Source: Deroplatys truncata
Lineage: Eukaryota > Arthropoda > Insecta > Mantodea > Mantidae
Direction of reading: 5' to 3'
DNA: 64,000 bases
Assembly (NCBI GenBank): GCA_030765065.1
Contig: CM060989.1
Coordinates: forward strand, 61,766,001-61,830,000
The notes beneath the pieces are model-generated. The model did no database searches, was not told the origin of the DNA, and saw only the letters and a program-made list of their open reading frames with translations. Below are positions 43,065-54,090 of this stretch, in pieces; the first letter of the stretch is position 1; each line of letters opens with the position of its first letter. The translations under genes and the position numbers were made by a program.

Positions 43065-44039
43065 TTAAATGTGATTCGTTTTTATTTCACTGTACATACA
43101 GCTTGTAACACTGTAATTAGCTATCTCTATAAAGAAATTTTTTCATTATAATTTAAGGTGTGTTTGACTCTCATGCAGTTTTAATGAAAAATCAATAGCG
43201 GATTGGATACTGTTGGTATCTATAGTTCTGTAGCCTTCTGACATCTCGCGTGGATAAAGCGAACCTTTAGCAGTAGGGGACGAGTCTGACAATGGCTAGC
43301 ATCGTTATGAGAGGGGAAGCCAGCCGAAAAAATCAATAGCGTCAATAGATGACCGTCTCTGCTTGTTATTCCCTTATACGAAGGGTGAGTCAATAGCCTT
43401 AATCACCGGCATTATAGGTGACTGTCCCAAAAATTGCTATACACATACTGTTGTAGCGTGTTAAGCCTGATTATGAGTGGGTATGTGTGTGTATGTGTGT
43501 GCATGAGAGAGAGAGAGGTGCGATATATTGTCGTAATCTCTAAACGCTAACTCATGGGAGGTAGAGCTACTCGCAACAGATACTTAATACATACATATTT
43601 TTGATAACCGTGTACTCTTTATCCATAGTAGGGCGAACGTTCTTTCGGGATACACTATACCTCCATGATTGAAGCTCCAGACAGAGGGGACGCGACAGAA
43701 GAGTCGGGCGATCGTCTTTTAAACTGACGTGGAGGGAGACCTCACTGTATACATACACGGTTTTAAGTAGCATGTTATTCATGTCGTAGAAAGCATCAAG
43801 TCCCGGTAGGATGGTGAAAATTAAACATTTCCATTCGTTAGACGTGTTAGCCACAAAAATTGAAACTTGTATTTTTTATTTGATGTATATGAGGGGCGTA
43901 ATTAGAATTAACGCTGTGTACTTTATAGGGGGTGAATCATGTCTCATAGCTGACTGGAAATGCATACATTATTTTGATTACCTCCCTCACCCAAAGCCGA
44001 GGAGGAGGGACGAGCCTTTAAATGTTTCTTCAAGTAAAT
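43065..44039. other. Polinton right interior, no gene recognised
   Basis: About 1 kb without a supported ORF. A TG/GA low-complexity run lies at 43481-43517. The 82-95 codon ORFs on both strands at 43567-44059 overlap each other and show no known motif. Confidence 0.45.
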
Positions 44040-44574
44040 GTCACCACGTGGACATGTAAGCGACCCTCACAATTACCAACTCCAGCAATAACCATAAATT
44101 TTGATGTTGAACTCTCATGGTGTTTAGGTCGGGTCTTGCTCTAAAGCCCTCCACGTGGCCTGGAATGACAAACTGTCAACTCGCCAGTAACCATAAATTT
44201 GATGGTGAACTCTCATTCACTTTAGGTCGGGTCTTGCACGAAAGATCAAATAAGACCGATTTAAGACCACCAACTCCACCAGTAACCTTGAGTTGATCCA
44301 GAAGACTCATGCACTATAGGTCCCCTTTGCCTGAAATACCAATTAAAACCAATTGAACCAATTAAATAACCATTAATTTATCCAGAACATACATGCTACT
44401 TGGGTCGGCTTTACACGAAAGACCAATTGAACCAATTAAATAACCATTAATTTATCCAGAACATACATGCCACTTGGGTCGGCTTTACACGAAAGACCAA
44501 TTAAGCCCTATTAAAATCAATTAAGCCAATTAAATAACCATTAATTTATCCAGAACATACAAACACCAACTACT
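44040..44574 (-). repeat. right terminal inverted repeat with about 6 subterminal units
   Basis: Read inward on the minus strand, three well-conserved units with 'TTCTGGATAAATTAATGG..' and 'CGACCCAAGT' are followed by about three diverged units ending CGACCTAAA. The outermost unit mirrors the left end. Unit number differs from the left side (four). Confidence 0.85.
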
Positions 44575-44580
44575 AATAAT
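44575..44580. repeat. Polinton target-site duplication, right
   Basis: AATAAT directly after the terminal CCAACTACT, identical to 27745-27750. Confidence 0.9.
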
Positions 44581-44688
44581 GTATATCTAGGAAATGTCTG
44601 ATTCAACAAAACGTTATTTGAAATAAATGTTTTGTTTTAAACAGATCTATATATTTTGTGTACTACCTTTTTGTCTATCTCTTATTAT

Positions 44689-45320
44689 TAGGGCTGCGAC
44701 ATCGGAGTCGTTACGTTTGTTTAGAAGCGTCCTGTAGTCGACTGTTTACACCGAGAGAGTTACCTGTACAGTTGAGTCAGGTGTATCACTGCACAGTGTT
44801 CACGTAAACGAATGCCAAAGGAAAGGGTGAGAAAATCAACAACGTTGTAAAACTATATATTGGAGTATAGGGAAAATGTTTTCTCTATTATTAATGAAAA
44901 CTTTTATTGCAAACCATGCAAGCGTTGTATTGCAAAACGTGAGGATAAACTGCTACAACAAGAGCTACCTCGATCAAACCAAACGTTTAATGAATTATGC
45001 ACGGCATTTATTTCTCCCAATATTCCGTTATATAAACTACAGGATACAAAGTTGGGAGATATAATTCATTGCAATAATTGACATCGAATCTTATCCATGT
45101 GCACATTGTGACGTAGCGTTTTGCATTAATGATTTAATAAAGACATTTCAATTATATAAGTCAGTTCTCTATGTTATAAATAATATAGCAGAAGTAGAAT
45201 ATACGTTTACAAGACATGCATACTTCTTCATGTATAGACCGTAACGCACTTATCACTACACCCTTACCTTCCTATTCTATACGCTTTCCTCCACGTAGCG
45301 ACTCCGATGTCGCAGCCCTA
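44689..45320. mobile_element. non-autonomous hAT element
   Basis: A 632-bp element with 22-bp perfect inverted termini starting TAGGGCTGCGACATCGGAGT. The flanking octamers (cttattat / tttgtgat) agree at 5 of 8 positions, which may be a decayed 8-bp duplication. The TAGGG tip and the internal ORF indicate hAT. Confidence 0.75.
44860..45081 (+). pseudogene. hAT transposase N-terminal remnant
   Basis: 73 codons lie within the inverted-repeat element. NENFYCKPCKRCIA resembles the zinc-binding start of hAT transposases. FNELCTAFISPNIPLYKLQD closely follows the pattern F...LC.AF.S.NIPL.KL that comes just after it in that family. The catalytic domain is entirely missing, so the element depends on an external transposase. 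Confidence 0.6.
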
Positions 45321-45519
45321 TTTGTGATTTACCACTTTAAGAAATTATAAAAAAAATCCTTCCGAATGAAGAGGTTTTCACAACCTATTTCCAGAAAATT
45401 TAAGTGTATTTTATTTGGCACTTAAATATCTTAAACATATTATACGAAGCGTGATTTTAAAGTACCGAATTTTTTTTAAAAACTAACCGAACATTACTTT
45501 CGAAATACTTTATTATCTT

Positions 45520-45685
45520 TCATTACCTTACACCTTACACTATTTCTACACATAGTCACCGCCGTTATTCAGGCACTTATCGTAACGTGAAACTGTTTTT
45601 TCATGCCTTCATCAAAGAATGATGCCGCTTGTGTTGAAAGCCAACTCTGCACAACTTGTTTCACAACATCGTCGTCGTTGACATG
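45520..45685 (-). pseudogene. mariner-like transposase C-terminal fragment
   Basis: The minus strand reads VNDDDVVKQVVQSWLSTQAA and FFDEGMKKQF, then a stop. This fits the C-terminal 'SWL..Q...F...G..K' segment of mariner/SETMAR-type transposases. The conserved end (GDYV-like) appears after the stop in degraded form. Nothing of the catalytic core was found next to it. Confidence 0.5.
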
Positions 45686-46210
45686 TATTTCACCAAGGAA
45701 TTACTTCGGATGAAGAAACAGATGAAAACTGCCTGGTGCCCAATCCGGAATGTGCGGCCGGGCATTACGACTCATTATTGTTTCCCTATAAAACTGATAC
45801 AATTGGCGATGAATGTTTGCTGGCGTAACAATTCTTGCATTCAGAAAACGAATCACTGATCAGACTTCACAGTAAGCGGTTCATTCTATTGTTTTGAACA
45901 TTTCGAAACACTAACTACAGGAAAACACAAAAATTACGGTCGCTCACAGCTGCATCTGGCTTACTAATGAATGGACGAAGTGTTCACGCATGCTCAAAAC
46001 CATGACTATAGACCTGCAACGGTAAAATATTAAAACATTATTTACTTTAAAAACAAGCCTTTTATTTTAATCTAAACCTTTAGAGCCATTTGCGAGAAAA
46101 CTTTCAATGTAAATTGTAGTTTAGAGTGTGGAATTGTCTTCAAATCTTCGTGTTGCAGCCTTGGAGGATTCTGAACTTAAATACCAAGTTTGGTATTTAT
46201 CAGACTTTTT

Positions 46211-47966
46211 ACTTTCTCTGCTAGCTGTAGTAAGTAGGGAAAGCATTGTATTCCACCCAAAAATTCGATACCGAGATTTCACCGGAAATATATGTTTTGA
46301 GACCCCCTGATTCCAAAAAAAGCATTTTTGGAAACGGCCGTGTGTTTCTGTGTCTGTGTGTGTCTGTGTGTCTGTCTGTCTGTCTGTGAACAGCATAACT
46401 CAGAAACGAACAGTCGGATAAACATCAAACTTGGCATTTAGATTCAGTATCTTCCAGAGATGTGACACGAAGGTTTTCAAGAAAATCCCCCCACCTTAGA
46501 TTACCCTTTACATGGAAGAGTTTTCGAAAATTTTAATTTTCTCAAAAACGGCTCTAACGATTTTGATTAAAATACCATATGTTTAAGATATTTTCATGAC
46601 AAATAAAATATATATCTTGAATTTTCTGGAAATGTCTCCAAAAGTATTCTTCATTGTGAACGACTTTTGCATAACTGGTAAACCATAAGAAATAGACAAT
46701 ATTTTACAACACAAAAATGTTGATCGCTTTAAAATATACAATTTATGTAATATACATTTTTTTTTATTGAGTGAACCATTTTCGAGATATTGCTTGTTAT
46801 TCCCTTAAGTTTTTGTTTCTCTACTACGTATAGTAAGTAGGGGAAGTATTGTATTCCACCCAAAATTTCGATACCGAGATTTCACCGGAAATACATCTTT
46901 TGAGACCCCATGAATCCAAAAAAGCATTTTTGGAAACATTTCCGTGTGTCTGTCTGTGTGTCTGTGTGTGTGTGTGTGTGTCTGTGAACAGCATAATTCA
47001 GAAACGAAATGTCGGATAAACACCAAACCTGGTATTTGGGTTCAGCATCTTCCAAGAATGCGACACGAAGGTTTTCAAGAAAATCCCCCCACCCCAGAGT
47101 ACGCTTTACATGGAAGATTTTTCTAAAGTTTTAATTTTCTCAAAAATGGCCCTAACGATTTTGATTAAAATATCATATTGTTAAGATATTTTTATGACAA
47201 ATAAAATGTATATCTTGAATTTCCTGGGAATGTCTCCAAAAGTATTCTTTATTGTGAACGACTTTTGCATAACTGGTAAACCATAAGAGATAGATAAAAT
47301 TTTACTACACAAAAAATGTAGATCACGTTAAAATACACAATTTATGTCATATACATTTTTTTGTTGAGTGAACCATTTACGAGATATTACTTGTTATTCC
47401 CTTATTTTTTTCAATACTTATTTTCTCAAATGGGAATTCTTTATTCATTTTTTTGTCTTGGATATGCAAAGAGTATTAATCTGTGGCAAAGGGTATAGTG
47501 CTGCACCTAGCAACCATCTATTAAGAGATATGTATGTGCTTAAAGGCTACTGTATTTCTATATTGCTTTTGTAAATATATATTCCCCTTACAACTACAAG
47601 AAATTTAGCAATAAGATAGAGTCTACAAATGTTTATCTCGATTAACATGAAGTAGATGGAAATAAGCGTTTATAAAAATAATTTGTACAAGAGTAGAGAA
47701 AGTCATGTGAGTGTAACACGTCAGATTTTTTTTATGTCCTGGACATGCAAAGAGAATGGAATGCGCCACATAGCAACCAGCTCTTAAAATATTTGACTAT
47801 CGCTTAAAGCCTACCATGTTCCCCTTACATCTACAAGAAAATTAGAAATAAGATAGAGTCTACAAATGTTTATCTCGATTAACATGAAGTAGATGTAGAA
47901 CAAGCGTTTGTAAAAATAGTTGTACAAGAGTAGAGAAAGTCAGGTGAGTGTAACACATCAAATTTT
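46211..47966 (+). mobile_element. HINE-like host copy split by a nested copy
   Basis: The host starts ACTTTCTCTGCTAGCTG (46211) and stops at a T-run near 46814. It resumes at 47731 with 'atgtcctggacatgcaaag' and ends at 47966. About 35 bp of host sequence is missing at the junction. Confidence 0.75.
46815..47730 (+). mobile_element. HINE-like repeat copy (subfamily B), nested
   Basis: A complete copy, though its first bases read GTTTCTCTACTACG. The subfamily B interior block is followed by an intact 3' end. It was inserted in the same orientation in a T-run of a subfamily A host. Confidence 0.8.
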
Positions 47967-48611
47967 CCTTCTTAAGTTACGCTGTTCAAAAACACAAACA
48001 CAAACACGCACGCACACACACACACACCATCCTTTTTCCAAAAATGCCTTTTGGGGAGGACTCAGGGGAGTCTAAAAACGTGAAATTTCGATATGGAATT
48101 TTTGGGTGGAATGAATATACTACTGCTAGTTACCATAGGTAAGTAGTAGAAGAAGTAAAAAAAGAAGAAACTCATAAATCAGCACAATATTATAGAAGGC
48201 AATAAAGAATGAAAACAGGAAATATGTTGCACGTAAGACGAGAGAAAAAGGTAAAAATACATGATGAGAAATGTAGAGTGAACGCGAGGACAAAACTAAA
48301 ACAAAAGAAGAAAAGTGGTAGGAAAGAGAAGAAAATGATATGACAGAATTGTGTGGCACCCAGAGGTAGCAGACGCCCCGTCCATTCCTCATCGCTTTAA
48401 TTATTCAACGTGACATCAAGGAAATCTCTTCCCATAAAACCTTATCAATATTTCAAGTGAATGGAGACGGGCTTCACTTCTTCTTCTCTGTCTTATAAAG
48501 AACACTGTTTCTCTCCCCTTTTGACATTCTTCATTATGTCTGCCTTTCTAAAGCTAGTCTTCAGTTCTGCTGTCCAACAACCTTCCAGTTACGTTTTACT
48601 CTCTCTTGCAA
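47967..48611. other. old HINE-like 5' fragment, otherwise nothing
   Basis: 47975-48160 is a diverged minus-oriented 5' half (a CA run, 'ccaaaaatgcc', 'aatttttgggtggaat', 'gtagaagaagtaaaa'). The remainder shows no gene. Confidence 0.5.
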
Positions 48612-49412
48612 TCCACCCAACATTCTATGCCGAGATTTCACCGGAAATATATGTTTTGAGATTCCCTGAATCCAAAAAAGAGCATTTTTGGAAACATGCC
48701 CGTGTGTGTATGTGTGTGTGTGTGTCTGTGAACAGCATAACTCAGAAACGAACAGTCAGATAAACACTAAACTTGGTATTTAGGTTCAGTATCTTCCAAG
48801 GATGCGACACGAAGGTTTTCAAGGAAATCCCCCCACCCCAGATTACCCTTTAGATGGAACATTTTTCGAAAATTTTAATTTTCTCAATAATGGCTCTAAC
48901 GATTTTGATTAAAATATCATATGTTTAATATACTTTCATGACAAATAAAATGTATATCTTGAATTTTCTGGGAATGTCTCCAAAAGTATTCTTCATTGTG
49001 TACGACATTTGCATAACTGGTAAACCATAAGAGATAGACAAAATTTTACTACACAAAAACATCGCGTTAAAATACACAATTTATGTCATATACATTTTTT
49101 TGTTGAGTGAACCATTTTCGAGATATTGCTTGTTATTCCCTTAAATTTTCCAATACTTATACTTTTTCTCAAATGCAAAATAGTTATTCATTTTTTTTCT
49201 GTCCTGGACATACAAAGAGAATGGAATACTCCACATAGCAACCAGCAATTAAAATATTTGATTATAGCTTAAAGCCTACCAATTCCCCTTGCATCTACAA
49301 GAAACTTAGCAATAAGATTAACATCTCGATATCTCAATTAACATAAGTAGATGCAGATTGAACGTTTGTAAAAATATTTTGTACAAGAGTAGAAAAGTCA
49401 TGTGAGTGTAAC
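48612..49412 (+). mobile_element. HINE-like copy lacking its 5' end
   Basis: It begins inside the element at 'ccgagatttcaccgg', without the 5' subterminal repeat, and ends 'gtagaaaagtcatgtgagtgtaac'. Confidence 0.75.
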
Positions 49413-49860
49413 TGCATAACTCAAAATGAAAAGTCGGATAAATACCAAACTTGTTATTTAGGTTAAGTAGCTTCCAAAGATGCGACTCGAAGATTCTCAA
49501 GAAAATCTCCCCACCCCAAACTACCCTTTACATGGAACATTTTTTACTATTTTTGATTTTCTAAAAAAATAGCTCTTACGATTTTTGACTAAAATATTGT
49601 ATATTAAATATATTTATACGGCAAATAAAATGTATATCTTGAATTTTGTGGAAACAGCTTGTGAAGTGTGCTTCATTCGGAAGGAATTTTGTTTAATCTT
49701 GTATAACTGGCAAACGTTAAGCGACAGACGAAAACGTACTACGCAAGAAATGTAGCTCTTCTTAAGACACACATTTTATTTTAGTCAACCTTTTTTGTGG
49801 CATCAGCCGTTTCCGAGATATCCGTCATTAATGCTTCGACTTGTTCAATAGTTTGTATTT
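49413..49860 (+). repeat. old HINE-like relative fragment
   Basis: It joins directly at 'tgcataactcaaaatgaaaag' and continues with the diverged-family blocks (ggaaggaattttg, gcaaacgttaagcgacag, gtttccgagatatccg). Confidence 0.6.
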
Positions 49861-49884
49861 AAGTACCGTCGATTTTTACAGAGC

Positions 49885-50470
49885 GGGATGGCTCAGGCAC
49901 TACGTCTGTGGCCCGCACTCGGGAGGTCCCGAAATCGATCCCCAAAGACCGCCCACTCTGACTCATGGGTATTTTCAGAGGTTTCCGGGTCGTTTTCTTT
50001 CATCCCCCGAATTTACTGTCTCTTCATTTCATTGATCTTTGATTCTGTTGTTTTTTTCGGGGATGGAAGTATCGGAGATGGTGTTTCGGTGCGGCGTGGC
50101 AGGGGAAAAGAATGCTTTTTGTGACTCTCTCCATTCCTCAGATTTCCACTGGCTGCCGGAGTATCCGAATTTCCCTGAGGGGCATTGTATCCCCGTGTGT
50201 GGTGGGGTCCCCAGTCTGTCTGGGGTTTCTCTATCTGGAAACTTAGGGACCCTGTCACTGCTGTGCCGTCGTTCCTGGTTCCTGCCACCCGGTGTCTCCT
50301 CTCGCCTCATCCTCTCTCCCAGGGACGCCACTCTGGATCGGTGCCGCGCCCCCTCGGTAGCAAATCCAATCCAGCCGATTTCTAGTTGTTTCTCGCCATT
50401 GATGGAAGCAGTGTGGAATTTTAAGACAGCATATAGCGTCCAGTTCTTAAACATTCGACAATCGCTGTCC
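49885..50470 (+). mobile_element. tRNA-derived SINE
   Basis: A tRNA-like head (ATGGCTCAGGCACTACG, then GAAATCGATCCCC at 49931-49943) is followed by a GC-richer body of about 500 bp with no open coding sequence of known type. Confidence 0.6.
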
Positions 50471-50544
50471 CCTTTGTATTTGTAACTAAATGTGTAATAC
50501 AGCTATTTCTGAGAGGTTTATCCCTATTAAATTAAGTAGGCAGA

Positions 50545-50635
50545 AAAATAAGCTTTCGTTAGAATAACTTGTATACCCACTAATAAACAATAGCGAGTAG
50601 AGAAAGTTAAGTGAATGTAACAATCAGAGTTTTAT
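50545..50635 (+). repeat. short old HINE-like 3' fragment
   Basis: Shares 'tagaataacttgtatacccac' and a degraded GTAGAGAAAGT-hairpin end with 13222-13305. Confidence 0.5.
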
Positions 50636-50694
50636 AAAATAAAGGTCCTGGGGTCAGGATTCAACCTAGAAGTTTTCTCGTATACTGCGTATTC

Positions 50695-50891
50695 ACTGGA
50701 GCTTGCCCCAAGTGATTTTCACGTGTTCCTCCAACTCAAAGATAAGCACTTTTAGCACCGATGATGACGTCAAATCAGTGAACAGCTGGTTGCTAGCGCA
50801 GGATCCGACCTGGTACAACACTGGCTTGGAAAAACTTGTGTCACGTCCCCAAAAATGCTTGGAAAAACATGTTGACTATGTAGAAAAGTAA
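50695..50891 (+). pseudogene. mariner transposase C-terminal fragment
   Basis: Two frames give LAPSDFHVFLQLK, the PDLAPSD block that bears the last catalytic aspartate. They continue FSTDDDVKSVNSWLLAQDP..WYNTGLEKLVSRPQKCLEKHVDYVEK, the typical mariner/SETMAR C-terminus (usually CLE..GDYVEK). A small frameshift separates the two parts. Only the last 65 or so codons are present. Confidence 0.7.
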
Positions 50892-51344
50892 CAGAAAGAT
50901 TTGTACAATATAAATAAAATTTATTCAACATGATCAATAGTGTGTAATGGTTTAATAGGGAAACTTACTTATTGGACGACCCTCGTAATTATTCTTAAAG
51001 CTAAAAGATCTGCAAAATCTGTCTTTCGATAGCGTAAGTTACCTTGGGTGTGGAAGTGCCTGCGTGGTTTGAATTTTATGAAGATATTTCAAAATCATCA
51101 CAAGTATAAATGTTTTTTCAGTACCTAACAGTGAAACGTTTGCGTAAAACGTGACCCAAGACGGCCACCTGCTTTAATAAACATGTTTGTCTTCATCGTC
51201 TCTGCATAAAGTCTCTCCCTCTCCCTCTCTATTTGACGTCGCTTTAACTAAGTGGCCATATCGCCAAGGATCTGTTTAGGAGATACCTCGTGGCTCGGTG
51301 TGAGGCGGACAATTAGTCTTCTAGGTCTCATGTCATCTCGCTTC
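50892..51344. other. no gene recognised
   Basis: No supported feature. Confidence 0.4.
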
Positions 51345-52565
51345 GTTACGTATCCTTAGAGGCCTTAGTGCTAGGAAGCTGTACCTCCGCTTCCATACGT
51401 AAATGACAGATGGTAGATTCGATATGTGTCCATAGAGGCTTACTCGTAGTGTTAGGCAACTTTATCTCTGCTTCTGTAAAGCGCAAATGGCAGCTTCGAC
51501 ACGTGTCCACAGAGACCTTAGTGCTAAGCAACTGTATCTCTGCTTCTACATATGATGAGTAGAAGGTAGCTTTTACACGTGTCCATAGAAATCTTAGTGC
51601 TAGGCAACTGTACCTCTGTTTCTGTGACGGGTAGATGAAAGCGTCGACGTGTCCACAGAGGTCCCAATGGTAGGCAACTGTACCTCTGTTTCTGATGAGC
51701 AGATGCAGCTTTGACACGTGTCCACAGAGTCCTTAGCGCTAGGCAACTGTACCTCCGTTTCTGTGACGGGCAAATGACAGCGTCGACGTGCCCACAGAGG
51801 CCTTAATGTTAGGCAACTGTACCTCTGTTTCTGACGGGCAGATGCAGCTTTGACAAGAGACCACAGAGACCTTAGTGTTAGGCAACTGTACATCTACTTC
51901 TTTTCTCGTCCAGCAGGTGACAGTTTCGACACGTGTCCATAGAGACCTTAGTGCTAGGCAACTGTACTTCTGTGAAGGGCAGATGGTAGCTTTGACACGT
52001 GTCAACAGAGTCCTTAGTGCTAGGCAACTGAACTTCTGCTTCTGTGAAGGGAGATGGTAGCTTTGACACGTGTCCACAGAGTCCTTAGTGCTAGGCAACT
52101 GTACTTCTGCGAAGGGCAGATGGTAGCTTTGACATGTGTCCACAGAGTCCTTAGTGCTAGGCAACTGAACTTCTGCTTCTGTGAAGGGAGATGGTAGCTT
52201 TGACACGTGTCCACAGAGTCCTTAGTGCTAGGCAACTGTACCTCTGCTTCTGTGAAGGGCACATGGTAGCTTTGACATGTGTCCACAGAGTCCTTAGTGC
52301 TAGGCAACTGTGCTTGTTTCTGTGAAGGGCAGATGCAGCTTTGACAAGAGACCACAGAGACTTTAGTGTTACACAACTGCACATCTACTTCTTTACTCGT
52401 CGGGCAGGTGACAGCTTCGACACGTGTCCACAGAGTCCTTAGTGCTAGACAACTGTACCTCTGTTTCTGTGACGGGTAGATGACAGCTTCGACATGTGCC
52501 CACAGAGACCTTAGTGCTAGGCAACTGCACCTCTGCTTCTGCACGTGCCGGGCAGATGGCATTAG
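51345..52565. repeat. minisatellite, about 17 units of ~70-78 bp
   Basis: The tandem unit contains 'CACGTGTCCACAGAGTCCTT' and 'AGTGCTAGGCAACTGTACCT', then a variable 'ctgcttctgtgaagggcagatg' part. Units near 51855 and 52345 share a variant (caagagaccacagaga, then catctacttctt), pointing to a higher-order repeat of about 490 bp. ORFs across it merely follow the repeat. Confidence 0.9.
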
Positions 52566-53262
52566 GTTGCGTTCCAGTCTACCTACTTTCATTATCTTGG
52601 ATAAATGACAGAGCATTCCCTATTACCATATATTTTTAGACAAGGTGGAACTTTGGGTCGTGATATTAATTATCCAGTCCGGTATTTACCTCGGTGACAG
52701 AGGGAAATCACGAAAATACTCGTCAGATTGGTTGGCCTACGGCATTTGAACCCGGAACATCTCACTTAGGCATCCCGATAGGTTGTTCAACTTTGTGCCT
52801 ATAGATGTGCAGAAATGTTTATTTCTCAGCATATTGTGTATGGATGTTTCCGTTTCATGACGCGTTTGTCTCTCATGGCATACAAAAGAGCTTTCTTTTT
52901 CCCAGCACTTCCCTTTCATCTCCTGACACAAAAGCTGTTTAGTCCTTTGAAGAACAGAACTTGCCGGATGTGGAATCGTAAATGTTTTCCCTTCCCATAT
53001 TCAGAAAGAGCAGACACAAACACAGTTGTCATTACTTTCAAACATCGCTACAAACAACGTATCTACACTGCGAGTGTTCACGAAGTGGTATGACAATTGA
53101 AAACGGTCCTTCTGGAATAAAACGTTTGTAAAGCTAAATCTGTTTTAGTGATCTCTCTCGCAGTTTTATATCTGTGGAGTGATCTTCAAAAGAGATCTGC
53201 TGCTGTGACATTATGCATAAATCCTCAATGTAAAGCTGTCACTAAATGGCGAAAATTGCTAA
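52566..53262. other. no gene recognised
   Basis: A B-box-like 'catttgaacccgg' occurs at 52743-52755 without an A-box. No coding signal was recognised. Confidence 0.4.
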
Positions 53263-53430
53263 AAAAATCTTACGTCTTACGTTCACATGACTCTCTCTCC
53301 CCCTCTAATCGGTCATTTGTGGGTACACAAATTATTCTCACGAAAGTTTATTTTCCTATCTATTTCATTTTAATCGAGATAAACCTTTGCAGAAATAGAG
53401 ATACAAAGGGAAGAGGGATACTCAAATGTT
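53263..53430 (-). repeat. old HINE-like 3' fragment
   Basis: Reads TACGTTCACATGACTCTCTC, then 'taatcgagataaacctttgcag' as in the older relatives. Confidence 0.55.
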
Positions 53431-54090
53431 TAAGGGGACAAGGTAGTCTGAACACAGGGAAATTAAACCTTGTGTGTTATATTACCACTGCTGTTAAGGT
53501 TCTAAATGGTTTTTTCTGAAATTTTTATCAACTACTCTATACATTACGATAATTATTTCAAGTGGTTGCTTGCATTGATAGCTTATTTAGTTGAATGCAT
53601 AAAAAGTATTTCATTCAGCAGAAAAATAATAAAATTTACTCTTAAAACATGTGAATTCATATACTTTTTTCTCTAATACTACTTCAAATTCAGAATCACA
53701 CTTTTCCAGGCTTGTTCTTAGTATAATCAGCTATCTTCTGAACCACAATTATTTAGTTATGTATATCAGTTCACTAGAAATTGAAAGAAAAATTATTTGC
53801 GAAGTCAATAGATTAAAAATGTGGAAATTTTGCATTGTTGTTCTCTAGTATCACTAATATACATTAAAAATTATGATTGTGGTTCAGAACGTTTAACTGT
53901 GAGTTGTACACATGTAGTAAAATTTCAGCTCTCTACCTGTCATCCTTTCTGAGAAAAAAGTACATAACAATCCAAAAATGTTGGTTTGAGAAAACCGAAT
54001 TTAAAGATTTAACATTACAATTCTGACACACTACAGTACATTCCGGATCATAATCATCTGCACCGTCATTCCTGGATAGCTTCAGTTTTT
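53431..54090. other. no gene recognised
   Basis: AT-rich and non-coding as far as I can see. Confidence 0.4.

Larger units (their letters stand above)
27751..44574. mobile_element. Polinton/Maverick DNA transposon (virus-like), complete
   Basis: A 16,824-bp element with AGTAGTTGG...CCAACTACT termini, perfect 6-bp target duplications and inverted repeats. It has the hallmark set: protein-primed family B DNA polymerase, retroviral-type integrase, FtsK/HerA ATPase, adenain-like protease, and major and minor capsid proteins. It also encodes phospholipase A2/pX-like, DUF8207-type, fiber-like and Cys/His proteins. Integrase, polymerase and fiber are broken. A HINE-like repeat inserted near the right side shows the copy has been in place for some time. 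Confidence 0.97.
44581..46110 (-). repeat. old HINE-like relative, right half, with insertions
   Basis: This continues the old copy broken by the Polinton (gtatatctaggaaatgtctg, then a 'tgtactacctttttgtctat' block). It is itself interrupted by the hAT-like element at 44689-45320 and by a transposase fragment. It resumes with 'ccttccgaatgaagagg'. Confidence 0.5.

Noticed and set aside
50039..50485. 148-codon ORF on the plus strand and a 141-codon ORF on the minus strand
   Set aside because: Both run through the SINE body on opposite strands and neither has recognisable motifs.
51345..52565. Possible CRISPR-like array
   Set aside because: Repeats are directly adjacent with no unique spacers, and the context is a eukaryotic transposon-rich region.
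51346..52616. Long minus-strand ORFs of 120-200 residues with repeated ALRTLWT units
   Set aside because: They follow the minisatellite unit, appear in more than one frame, and have no known domain.
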